Below the pieces are notes generated by a model that was not told the origin of the DNA, searched no databases, and saw only the letters and a list, made by a program, of their open reading frames with translations. From the NCBI RefSeq assembly GCF_000091325.1, contig NC_014012.1, positions 2,586,824 through 2,650,823 on the forward strand: a stretch of DNA of 64,000 nucleotides. The letters run 5' to 3'. This stretch comes from Shewanella violacea DSS12 (lineage in GTDB: Bacteria; Pseudomonadota; Gammaproteobacteria; Enterobacterales; Shewanellaceae). Position numbers and translations under genes: made by a program. The first letter of the stretch is position 1. Each line of letters opens with the position of its first letter. Shown here piece by piece: positions 17,312 to 26,054 of the stretch.

Positions 17312-18994
17312 TTAGCCAGATACGGCTTCGAAGGAAAACCAGTTAAGTTTCCACTGTTCGGCAATCGATTGAATTCTGATCACATGCTTACCTGAAGGTA
17401 AATACACTTTATTCTCGGTTACTGTAAGCCATTTATTCAAGCCACCGGTTTCCGGCACTCTATATGCTATCGTGGCTTTGTCATTAAGAAGCAATTCGAA
17501 ACCATTACTGCTTTGTGAACTTGCGACTCGATACTTCATCTGATAAAAACCGTCAGAGGCAATATTTACAGTGTACTCAGCCCAATCCCCTTTCCTTATT
17601 GCTCCCCAACCGGTTAAAATTAAACCACCTCCTAGGTCTTGAGTATCATTAACCAGCATACCTGACATATTGTTGTAATCTTCTGCTTGGATAGTGCCTG
17701 GGATCTGATTCACAGTATCAGGAGTGGTAACTGGCTCACTATATTCGCTAAACCTATCTGGATTGACGGCTGAAACGACATAACTGTGTTTCCTTCTAAC
17801 TGGCTTTTGAAGACTAAATGCCGGTTCACTGATATTGGAGGCGATTTTTCTATATTGCCCGCCGAAGGCCTGAGTCTGATATACGTTATAACCTGTGGTT
17901 TCAGCTTCTAAGTTTGGCTCCCAAGATAAATGAATCTTGCTATCTCCAGTATGGCTGACAAGCTTAAGGCCCCTTGGTTTAGCGGGGTAAGGCAAGACAT
18001 CCTGTCGATGAAAATGCTCAGTTTTCTGCGCCTTGGCCAATCCCGATTCAAACAGCCCTCTCGATAACGCTAGCTTATCTTCATCGCGATGACTCCTATC
18101 CCGTGCCAGTCGAAATCCTTCTAGGACACCAGTAAAAGTCGATGGTACTACCGATCTCTGGCTCGCAGAGAACTCATGCCAATGCCAAGAACCACCACGT
18201 AACACACGCCGAGTACAGTCTCCGGTTAACCAAGCAGAGCCGTCATTAGGCGCATCTTGATAGCTCACGTTGTCACAATCTTGTACATACTCCTGGACAT
18301 TACCGATGAGATCATAAATCCCAAATTCATTTGGCTTATACATCCCGACAATGCTGGAATAACCAGAATTATCATCACACGGTGTGATCCCGATAGAGCC
18401 TATATAGCTAGCACCAAAATCTTGTTGCGCCCTTTGCTCAGCAGTTTGGTCGGTTATATTGGCATACTCACAAATGCGCGGATCGTCTATAGTATCGCTA
18501 AAATAATATCGGGTTTTTCGACCCGATTTGGCGGCGTATTCCCATTCAGCTTCAGTGGGCAGACGATAACTCTTGCCCGTTGCTTGTGAGAGCCATTTTG
18601 CATAAGCCGTGGCCGCTTCAGCGTTGATACAGACTACGGGCTGATATTCACTTTGAGTGAGTGCATTGTTATTCCAGGAGCCACGGCTCTTGTCACCAAT
18701 CCACTTATCTGTGACTTGGTGATAGCATTCTTGGGGGGCTAAATAGCCAGTGGCCTCGATGAAGTGACGAAACTCCTTAACCGTAACTTCATATTTAGCG
18801 AGATCAAAAGTCCCGATAGTGACTTGATGAATAGGTAGCTCATTATCCCAACCTTTATCACTACCCATTAGAAATTTACCTCCGAGTATAGTCACCATTG
18901 GCGGTTCAATTAACTTATCATCGGCGTAAACATTGCTATTCAGGCAAGCTAACACGAGTATCAGAGAAACTGGATAGTCTCTTGTTATAATCAT
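17312..18994 (-). CDS. Secreted FGE-sulfatase-fold protein with FN3 and CBM6 domains
   Basis: A 560-residue exported protein with a signal peptide (about 1-24, ending VYA). Residues 30-298 form a formylglycine-generating-enzyme/SUMF1 fold (GGKFLMGSD, YEVTVKEFRHFI, YRLPTEAEWEYAAKSG, LIGNVQEYVQD, RVLRGGSW, EGFRLAR). Residues of about 339-425 form a fibronectin type III domain, and 433-560 a CBM6-like lectin (GTIQAEDYNNM, GDWAEYTVNI, WKLNWFSFEA). The segment after RGGSW reads HWHEFSASQRS and lacks the two copper-binding cysteines of true FGE, so sulfatase activation is unlikely; polysaccharide binding or another role is more probable. The start at 18994 (ATG) has AGGGA six bases upstream and is preferred to a TTG at 19000. 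Confidence 0.82.
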   Translation of the reverse strand: MIITRDYPVSLILVLACLNSNVYADDKLIEPPMVTILGGKFLMGSDKGWDNELPIHQVTIGTFDLAKYEVTVKEFRHFIEATGYLAPQECYHQVTDKWIGDKSRGSWNNNALTQSEYQPVVCINAEAATAYAKWLSQATGKSYRLPTEAEWEYAAKSGRKTRYYFSDTIDDPRICEYANITDQTAEQRAQQDFGASYIGSIGITPCDDNSGYSSIVGMYKPNEFGIYDLIGNVQEYVQDCDNVSYQDAPNDGSAWLTGDCTRRVLRGGSWHWHEFSASQRSVVPSTFTGVLEGFRLARDRSHRDEDKLALSRGLFESGLAKAQKTEHFHRQDVLPYPAKPRGLKLVSHTGDSKIHLSWEPNLEAETTGYNVYQTQAFGGQYRKIASNISEPAFSLQKPVRRKHSYVVSAVNPDRFSEYSEPVTTPDTVNQIPGTIQAEDYNNMSGMLVNDTQDLGGGLILTGWGAIRKGDWAEYTVNIASDGFYQMKYRVASSQSSNGFELLLNDKATIAYRVPETGGLNKWLTVTENKVYLPSGKHVIRIQSIAEQWKLNWFSFEAVSG

Positions 18995-19265
18995 AATCAA
19001 TCCCTAAAACGAGTCGTACATGAGTGATGAAAACTATGTATTGTTAACTGTAAGGATTTAAGCAAAAGGGATAAGAAAGAGTCTTATATTTTTCTATAAA
19101 TTCGGGTTATAGAAAATTTATAGAAAATATCTGCAAGATACTTCGTCTGAATCTAACGAAGTGATAACTATGCTGAACTTAACAGACTTAAGCCATGAGC
19201 CATGAGCCATGAGCCATTCAAAGGTTAAGCCTCTGCACACTTCACTCACCACTCACGAAAACAAC
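18995..19265. repeat. Intergenic region with a heptamer tandem repeat
   Basis: There is no gene between 18995 and 19372. At 19192-19216 the heptamer GCCATGA occurs three times followed by GCCAT(T), a short slippage-prone repeat. The right part holds the hairpin at 19266. The left part carries the promoter of the leftward FGE-fold gene; two A/T-rich TATAGAAAAT-like stretches lie near 19090-19130. Confidence 0.5.
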
Positions 19266-19297
19266 AAAGGCCGTTATCTTTCGATAACGGCCTTTTT
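19266..19297 (-). terminator. Terminator hairpin downstream of the propeller regulator
   Basis: A perfect 13-bp stem (AAAGGCCGTTATC / GATAACGGCCTTT) with a 4-base loop. The T-run is longest on the + strand, but position fits the leftward gene that ends at 19373, so it may act in both directions. Confidence 0.75.
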
Positions 19298-19372
19298 GAC
19301 TCTTAGGTGTAGTTTTTGCCCATATGCTTACTCATATTAATCATCAGTTATGATCGAGTTTCCATGATTCGT

Positions 19373-21484
19373 TTATTTCAATAAAGGGTGGCTTAGGCGC
19401 TTGATATCTATTTTGGGGAAGTCACGTTGGGTAAAGACTATTTTCCTCTCATTGGGGATATAAGTCATAGAGGCTAGTCTACTAATGGTTCCCATAGGAA
19501 GTTGTACCAGAGGTGTAATGATTTCAGTTGCATAATCAAAAAAGTGTATCTGATGAGAATTTTCAAAGTCATGAATAAAATAAATACCATGCTCTGTCAC
19601 TTCCCACTTGTAACTTACTCTAAATAAATGCCTATTTAAGACTTGATGAGGGCTTACGCTGGTATTGTTAGGGTCGAACACCCATAACCCCTGGTTCCGC
19701 CCAGGTGAAAACCATATATTTCCATTCAAATCTTGTTCTGCATAAGTCACTTTCCGATCAAGTAACTTATAAGGTAAATCGCCATTTATTGGGAATGCAT
19801 ATAAAGAAAACACATTATCGGATTTTGCCGCAGCTATAATCCCACTGTCATCTGCTAGCCAAGATGGACGAAAATGTTGTTTAAATTCACTGCTCACTTG
19901 TCTTACTGTTTGAGTGTTAACATTTAACACATACAAGGAATTGATTTTACTCTTCGTTTTAGGTCCTAAGAACGCAATATATTTACCATCATGTGACCAG
20001 CTGGGAAAAGTGAGATGACTCGACAAACTCGTCAGTCTTGTGCGTTCTGTCCCATCAAGATTCGACATCCATATCTCATAAGAGCCTGATTCATTTGAAA
20101 TAAAAGCTAATTTATTGATAGCTGGGGAATAATGAGGACTATGATACGAATATTCAGATTGAATTAAGGGAAAAGGAGATGTTGCTAGACTTCCTCCAAG
20201 GGATAAAGATGACAGAGATAGTAATTCTTTCCAGTTGTGAAATATAACATCTTGGCTATTGGGAATAAAACGAGGGTAACTAAAACCAGGAATGTTTAGT
20301 TTAGTTGTTTCTTTATCTTTCAATGAAAAAATATAACCATCTCGGTTACCTGAAACATTAGCACTGAATATGATTCGGTCGCCATCTGGATGCCATGCTA
20401 GACCTTTAATATCACCTTCACTGTTAGTTAGCTGCTCTAGCTCCCCCTTGGAAATATCAAATAGGAATAGATCCTCACTAAACCCTTCATCTAAAGTTCG
20501 AGAGATGACAAGATGTTTGCCGTCAGGAGAAAACTCAACATCAACTTCTTCATAAAGGCAGTCGTCTTGGCACTTATACAAGATGTGTGTTTTTTCGTTT
20601 CCATTTAAATCAAGTAACTTCACGCTTGTTTGTCTAGCATTATCGCTACCAACATAGGCCAAGGTCTTTGAATCTGGAGAAATAGCTAATGAAAAATCGA
20701 CTTCGCCTGTACATTGGCCAATAACTTTAGGTTCTAAGGTTATAATATTGAGCTGTACGATTTCACATTGATCATAAATCCAATGCTTACGTTGATAATA
20801 GATATCTTCACTATTGGAATGCCAAACAACGCGCCCCTCGTAAAACTCACTAAAGGTAAGCTGCCTCGGTGATGTGTCGAGATCTGACATACTTTTTATA
20901 TAGAGATTTGGACGCTGGCCTATCCTACGCCATGAATACACCAGATATTGATTATCGGGGGAGATAGAGGGATAAACCTCCCGACCAGGATCAGAGATAA
21001 TACTGGTTATTTCGGTCCTTGAACCTTGATGTTCTTCATTGGAAAAAAATACTCCCAGGCTCACCAAGATTGAGAATAGCAAAAATACACAGGCTAGACG
21101 AAGATAGCGCTTATTTGGTGAAACTGTATTGGCATTTACGCTGAGCGCAGCGACTTCCTTATCTAAAAACTCAGGTTTTAGCAGTAACCTGTAGCCTTTT
21201 TTTCGTACCGTTTCAATACAAGAGATATTCAATCTCTTTAACTCATTTCTTAAGTTCCAAACTGCATTATTTAACGATTTTTCGCCGACATAAAAATTAC
21301 TATCCCAAATTGCGTCTATCAATTCAGTACGATCGACAACACGTGGATATTGATGTGCAAGGTATGTAAGTACATCTATGTACTTAGGTTGCAGGACTTT
21401 GATTTCACCGTTTGAGAATTCCAATGAATATTCTCTCGGTTTGATCATGCATTGTTCAAGCTTGAAAGGCGTATCAATATTCAT
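19373..21484 (-). CDS. ToxR/CadC-like membrane regulator with TolB-like beta-propeller sensor
   Basis: A 703-residue protein. Residues of about 10-105 form a winged helix (LQPKYIDVLTYLA, EKSLNNAVWNLRNELKR, VRKKGYRLLL). One membrane segment lies at about 127-147. The periplasmic part, about 550 residues, is built from PD40/WD-like repeats (YPSISPDNQYLVYSWRR, FSLAISPDSKTLAYVG, VEFSPDGKHLVISR, LAWHPDGDRIIFSA, FPSWSHDGKYIAFLG), forming a TolB-type propeller. It starts 376 bp from a divergent TonB-dependent receptor gene, whose promoter is its most likely target. The propeller may sense a ligand or an envelope protein; the ligand is unknown. Confidence 0.85.
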   Translation of the reverse strand: MNIDTPFKLEQCMIKPREYSLEFSNGEIKVLQPKYIDVLTYLAHQYPRVVDRTELIDAIWDSNFYVGEKSLNNAVWNLRNELKRLNISCIETVRKKGYRLLLKPEFLDKEVAALSVNANTVSPNKRYLRLACVFLLFSILVSLGVFFSNEEHQGSRTEITSIISDPGREVYPSISPDNQYLVYSWRRIGQRPNLYIKSMSDLDTSPRQLTFSEFYEGRVVWHSNSEDIYYQRKHWIYDQCEIVQLNIITLEPKVIGQCTGEVDFSLAISPDSKTLAYVGSDNARQTSVKLLDLNGNEKTHILYKCQDDCLYEEVDVEFSPDGKHLVISRTLDEGFSEDLFLFDISKGELEQLTNSEGDIKGLAWHPDGDRIIFSANVSGNRDGYIFSLKDKETTKLNIPGFSYPRFIPNSQDVIFHNWKELLSLSSLSLGGSLATSPFPLIQSEYSYHSPHYSPAINKLAFISNESGSYEIWMSNLDGTERTRLTSLSSHLTFPSWSHDGKYIAFLGPKTKSKINSLYVLNVNTQTVRQVSSEFKQHFRPSWLADDSGIIAAAKSDNVFSLYAFPINGDLPYKLLDRKVTYAEQDLNGNIWFSPGRNQGLWVFDPNNTSVSPHQVLNRHLFRVSYKWEVTEHGIYFIHDFENSHQIHFFDYATEIITPLVQLPMGTISRLASMTYIPNERKIVFTQRDFPKIDIKRLSHPLLK

Positions 21485-21860
21485 ACTTCGAAAAAACTCA
21501 CGCTAAATAGTTATTTTACAAGAATATTTATGCAATCCACTATAACTTATGAGGTTAATAAAAACATATATATTTAACAAGCTGTTAAATACATATGTCC
21601 CCTGCCAACTTTCCCACATAACAAGATCAAGCGTAAGTACCTGATTTAAAAGTAATAGACATTAAAGAGATGTAGAAAAGATGTAGAAGAGAGCCTAGAC
21701 AACTTGGAGTTTGTAAACGAAATGTGAATACTGAATGCGAGACTTAATCGATGCAAAAACGATTAACAATTAAACAGTTAAGTCTCAAAATAAATCACAC
21801 TAATAATTACAACAAAAAATGTCTATCGCTCCATTTATAGCGATAGAGGGGAGCCAAATT
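21485..21860. promoter_or_regulatory. Divergent promoter region between the propeller regulator and the TonB receptor
   Basis: No gene is supported here. The sequence is very AT-rich near the regulator start. Two copies of GATGTAGAA lie at about 21668-21691, and the T-rich 21780-21830 segment probably carries the receptor promoter. No Fur-type palindrome was recognised. Confidence 0.35.
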
Positions 21861-24653
21861 ATGTCTAAAAAATCTTTTTCTTTCGTGGCTAAACTTTCTT
21901 TGATTTCGACTGCGTTACTGTCAGTAATAAATGGTGCAAATGCGGCGGAGGCAACGCAAGTAGCAGAAATTGAACGCATTCAAATTACCGGTTCAAGTAT
22001 TAAGCGTACAGATATGGAAGGCGCTCTGCCTGTGACTACATTTTCGGAAGAGGATATTGCCAAAACAGGCGTCACCAGTGTTCCCGAGTTGATGCAGCAA
22101 ATACCCGCAATGCAAGGCTTTACCGTAGGAGCTCAATCCGTTGGTGCAGGAAATGGCTCGCAAACCGCTTCTCTTCGCGATTTAGGTTCAGATTATACAT
22201 TAGTCTTGTTAAATGGCCGCCGTATGGCATCGCGTAATAGTGGTGGTAGTGTCGATATTAGCTCCATTCCCCTCGCAGCAATTAAAAGAGTAGAAGTACT
22301 CATGGATGGTGCGTCTGCCCTTTATGGCTCGGACGCTATCGCTGGAGTGATTAACTTTATCACCAAAAGTGATTTTACAGGATTAAAGCTAACTGGCCGA
22401 CTTGATAGGCCAGAGGCAAAAGGTGGAGAGAGTGCCAATTTCGATATTGCCGCAGGCATAGGCGATCTTAGCAACGATGGCTGGAATGTGATGATGACTT
22501 ACAGCCACGCTCAACAAGAACTTCTCAAATCATCAGATAGAGAGTTTTCCAACACAGGAATTGTGCCATTCACATACGATGGCACAGATTTATATGTACA
22601 ACGGGCATCATCTAATGCAATTCCTGCCAACCTATATCTGAAATTCAATGAAGAAGTGAATGGCAGTACCTCTAAGTCATACAATCCCTACCGAGAAGCT
22701 AATGGTGATCTATGTGCACCTAATAATGCACCTACGGGCTCGACCTGCTTATATGACTTTACAGAGATGGTGGAAATCTTTCCAGAGAGTGCCAGCGATA
22801 ATTTTTTCGTCAGTGGTGTACTTGATATTAATGAAAATATTCAAGCTTATACTGACATTATGTATTCTGAAGTTGAGATGACAACCCGTATTGCCGCTAA
22901 AACGGTCAGTAACTACTCTTTCGATCTCGATTCTGGTTTTGTAACAGAATTGCTTCAGCCTATGCTATCTCAAGAGGAATATAATGCGCTGAGTTCAGTT
23001 AAAGTTAAATGGCGAGCGCGCCCCGCTGGCAGTCGTACATCAAAATATGAAACAGCAACAACAAACATGACTGCAGGTATACGGGGTGATATTGGCGATT
23101 TGGCATATAACTTAGCGGTAACCAATGCAAAAAGTACACGTGAGCATAGTCGAATTGCCGGTTATGTACTTGCCGAGGAGTTCGGTAACCTAATAGAGAG
23201 TGGTGCTATTGATGTGTTTACCACCCCAGATAAGCTAAGCCCTGAAGTCAATAAAGCCGTTGCTGCCACGAATTACAATGGCTTATGGCAAACCACTGAA
23301 ACGTCATCAAATTCATTAGAGGGAACCCTTTCTGCGCCAGTATATGAACTGCCAGCCGGTGAGCTATACCTAGGGACAGGTTTTGATTATCGTCAAGTGT
23401 CCTACAGTAACGCCATCAGTGAAGCCAATAAGCAAGAGCTCCTCTACAGTTATTCAGCGACAGAAGAGTTTGATTTATCCCGTGACACCTATGGCTTATT
23501 TATAGAAGCAATCGCCCCCATCACAGATACGTTAGAGCTCACAGCTGCCATTCGTTACGATAATATCGGTGGTATCACAGATGGCAAGCGTGCTGCAGAA
23601 GAGCAAGGTGTCACCGGTGATATGAGTGATGTTACCTATAAGGTGAATATGTCTTGGCGTCCAACTGATGACTGGGTGGTTCGAGCATCTCATGGTACAG
23701 GATTTAAAGCCCCTTCGATGAAAGAGCTTGCCAGTCCAAAAGTTGAATCAGGCTGGACCTCTGGAAGCTATGAGTGCCCTATTACCTCTGCGAGTCACGA
23801 CTTATACAGCCTCTGTTCAATAGAACCGACCCAATACCGTGAAGCGGTGCAGGGTTACTCAGAGTTAAAGCCAGAAACATCAGAACAAACCTCGGTGGGT
23901 TTTGTTTATTCTCCAAGCAGTGATTTTAGCGTCAGTATAGACTGGTGGCAGATCAATATTGAAAATCAAGTGCGTGAACTGCAAGAAACACAAGTCATGG
24001 CAAACCCGCAGGCCTATGACCACATGTTTAGCTCACGTACAAATACCCAAAGTGGTGAAGGAGAAATTGAAATTACCTACACACCCGTCAACATAGGTGA
24101 ATCACGTAACCAAGGTATCGACTGGCTAGTATCTGCGGGACACGATTTGGGTTTTGGTATGCTTAAATCAACACTTCGCGGCGCATATATCCTGGAAAGT
24201 GAATATTTACGGGTCGGAAGTGAAGGCATTTGGGACACCAGTTTAGGTAAATTTGGTTTGAACAATGCGGTAACCTTTCCCCATATCATCAAGTTTACCA
24301 ACTCATTTACCCATGGTGACTTCGTCCATAACTTAAACATGAATTACAAGAGTGGTTACCAAGATCAAAGTTATTCGGCCAATAATACTAAAATACGTTT
24401 ACAAGAAGATCTCAACGTTAGATACGACCAAGAAGTTGAGCGAAACGTATCGAGTTATACCACTTTTGATTGGTTATCTCAGTGGAATGCCATGGAGAGT
24501 TTGCAAGTAAGCTTTGGTATCAAAAACATGTTTGACCGAGCACCACCTTTCTCATTACGTACTTCTGGTGGCGGTCATCAAGTGGGTTATGACCCTAGAT
24601 ATGTCGATCAGTTAGGCAGAACTTACTATTTAAAAGCCAGTTATTCCTTATAA
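21861..24653 (+). CDS. TonB-dependent outer-membrane receptor
   Basis: A 930-residue receptor with a signal peptide ending ANA. A short lead IERIQITGSSIKRTD is followed by the plug domain (about 45-160; LPVTTFSEEDIAKTGVTSVP, LVLLNGRRM, VEVLMDGASALYGSDAIAGV). A large 22-strand barrel follows and ends with a beta strand LGRTYYLKASYSL. The start at 21861 has GAGGGGAG upstream; an in-frame ATG at 21819 has none. Plug sequences of this 'GSSIKR' kind are common in Shewanella and Alteromonas receptors for sugars, peptides or other large substrates. The substrate is not readable here. No TonB, ExbBD or siderophore genes are adjacent. It is probably controlled by the divergent membrane regulator. Confidence 0.92.
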   Translation: MSKKSFSFVAKLSLISTALLSVINGANAAEATQVAEIERIQITGSSIKRTDMEGALPVTTFSEEDIAKTGVTSVPELMQQIPAMQGFTVGAQSVGAGNGSQTASLRDLGSDYTLVLLNGRRMASRNSGGSVDISSIPLAAIKRVEVLMDGASALYGSDAIAGVINFITKSDFTGLKLTGRLDRPEAKGGESANFDIAAGIGDLSNDGWNVMMTYSHAQQELLKSSDREFSNTGIVPFTYDGTDLYVQRASSNAIPANLYLKFNEEVNGSTSKSYNPYREANGDLCAPNNAPTGSTCLYDFTEMVEIFPESASDNFFVSGVLDINENIQAYTDIMYSEVEMTTRIAAKTVSNYSFDLDSGFVTELLQPMLSQEEYNALSSVKVKWRARPAGSRTSKYETATTNMTAGIRGDIGDLAYNLAVTNAKSTREHSRIAGYVLAEEFGNLIESGAIDVFTTPDKLSPEVNKAVAATNYNGLWQTTETSSNSLEGTLSAPVYELPAGELYLGTGFDYRQVSYSNAISEANKQELLYSYSATEEFDLSRDTYGLFIEAIAPITDTLELTAAIRYDNIGGITDGKRAAEEQGVTGDMSDVTYKVNMSWRPTDDWVVRASHGTGFKAPSMKELASPKVESGWTSGSYECPITSASHDLYSLCSIEPTQYREAVQGYSELKPETSEQTSVGFVYSPSSDFSVSIDWWQINIENQVRELQETQVMANPQAYDHMFSSRTNTQSGEGEIEITYTPVNIGESRNQGIDWLVSAGHDLGFGMLKSTLRGAYILESEYLRVGSEGIWDTSLGKFGLNNAVTFPHIIKFTNSFTHGDFVHNLNMNYKSGYQDQSYSANNTKIRLQEDLNVRYDQEVERNVSSYTTFDWLSQWNAMESLQVSFGIKNMFDRAPPFSLRTSGGGHQVGYDPRYVDQLGRTYYLKASYSL

Positions 24654-24683
24654 GGTCTAGCCTTAACTATACTAAATAATATC

Positions 24684-24705
24684 AGGCGCCTACGGGCGCC
24701 TTTTT
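24684..24705 (+). terminator. Terminator after the TonB-dependent receptor
   Basis: A GC-rich stem GGCGCC / GGCGCC with TACG loop is followed by TTTTT. It sits between two convergent genes. Confidence 0.88.
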
Positions 24706-24711
24706 ATTTGG

Positions 24712-26049
24712 CTAGCTATCCATGGCGGGTAAAAAAATACTTGCCTGCACACCAATGCCATTAGCATTATTACGAATGTCTAAATCACCGCCATTGTTCA
24801 TAATCAGCTGCCGGCTCAGCACTAAACCTATGCCAGTCCCCTTTTCTTTAGTGGTGTAAAAAGGAACAAAAACATTGTCCATATTGCTAATACCACTGCC
24901 CTCATCGATAACTTGAATTTCAACCAAGTTATCTTGCTGCTGACAGCAGATAATGATGCTTCCCTGTGGATTATCCTTCATGGACTCGTGAGCATTTTTT
25001 ATTAAATTAACCAACACCTGTTTGAGTTGGATTTCATCGGTATATACCTCTAGGGCCTGTGCCTTCACCCGGATATCTACGCCTTCAAACAAGGACGTGA
25101 TCGAAGCGATTAATGGGACTAAATCAAAAAGCGTTTTGTCCGGAGGCGGCAGTTTAGTTAATTGCTGGTAGCTTTGAATGAAGTTGTTTAGTGAATCGGC
25201 CCGATCCTTAATCACGGCCAAACCCTCTTTAAAATCGCTTTCGAGTTCAGGCCATTGAGCGTGATGCTTATTGACCATTATTCTTGATAAGGTGTCACTG
25301 ATAGAGGCGATAGGCGCCAGTGAGTTATTAATTTCATGGCTTAATACTCTTAATAGTTTTTGCCAGGCCTGCCTTTCCTCTTCCCGTAATAAGTTTTGTA
25401 TATCGGTAATAAAAAGCAGTTGCTGTTTGACCCCATTTTCAAAATACTCATCACAGTGTAAATACACCTTCTTTTTGTGTTCTCTTAAATCAAACTCCAC
25501 AACTTGCCGGTACTGACCCGGTGGAGGTAAAGGTAATCCCAGTGCTTTAAGAGGCCAGCCTTGCATTTTATTGAAATGACAACTAAATAGCTTTTCGGCC
25601 GCAGGATTCATCAAGGTGATATTATTGCGGTTATCTGTCGCTATGATGGCGACATCAATTTGGGTAATGACCTTGTGCAGCAAGATATGCTTCTCTTTTG
25701 TGATCAGACTTTGCTGAGCTAAGGTTTCCGCCAAGTTATTGAGTAAATGACTAAACTCACTTAGCACCCCGTTGCAAGCAGGTACCCGGGCACGCATAGA
25801 GTAATCTTCACAGGTCAGGGCTTCTAAAACATTGGTTAAGGTGCCTAATTGATAAACCACTATTTTTCGAACTAAGAAGGCAAGGTAAACCAGCACCAGA
25901 CTAAATGAAACTAAGGATATCTTGGCATATATTGCTAAATCAGAGGAGTAGAGGATGCCGAACAAAATGCTACAGGGTAATAACCCGGTTAGCAGCGTCA
26001 AGATAAACAGCTTATTTTCAAATGAGATACGCTTAGTGATAAGTTTCAT
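24712..26049 (-). CDS. Sensor histidine kinase of the NtrY/AtoS type
   Basis: A 445-residue membrane kinase with two N-terminal membrane segments (about 14-34 and 43-63) and almost no periplasmic loop, so it probably senses a membrane or cytoplasmic signal. A HAMP-like region follows, then a PAS domain (about 125-215; IIATDNRNNITLMNPAAEKL) and a kinase core. Landmarks of the core are phospho-acceptor His238 in LSHEINNSLAPI, N-box LVNLIKNAHESM, G1 VIDEGSGI and G2 GTGIGLVLSRQL. HEINN is typical of partners of sigma-54 activators. It lies 5 bp behind the NtrC-type regulator gene and is surely co-transcribed with it. Confidence 0.9.
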   Translation of the reverse strand: MKLITKRISFENKLFILTLLTGLLPCSILFGILYSSDLAIYAKISLVSFSLVLVYLAFLVRKIVVYQLGTLTNVLEALTCEDYSMRARVPACNGVLSEFSHLLNNLAETLAQQSLITKEKHILLHKVITQIDVAIIATDNRNNITLMNPAAEKLFSCHFNKMQGWPLKALGLPLPPPGQYRQVVEFDLREHKKKVYLHCDEYFENGVKQQLLFITDIQNLLREEERQAWQKLLRVLSHEINNSLAPIASISDTLSRIMVNKHHAQWPELESDFKEGLAVIKDRADSLNNFIQSYQQLTKLPPPDKTLFDLVPLIASITSLFEGVDIRVKAQALEVYTDEIQLKQVLVNLIKNAHESMKDNPQGSIIICCQQQDNLVEIQVIDEGSGISNMDNVFVPFYTTKEKGTGIGLVLSRQLIMNNGGDLDIRNNANGIGVQASIFLPAMDS

Positions 26050-26054
26050 ATAGG

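Noticed and set aside
17312..18994. True sulfatase-activating enzyme
   Set aside because: The catalytic cysteine pair is not present in the expected segment and no sulfatase gene is in the window.
21485..21860. Fur box upstream of the TonB-dependent receptor
   Set aside because: No stretch resembling the 19-bp Fur palindrome was found, so iron control is not claimed.
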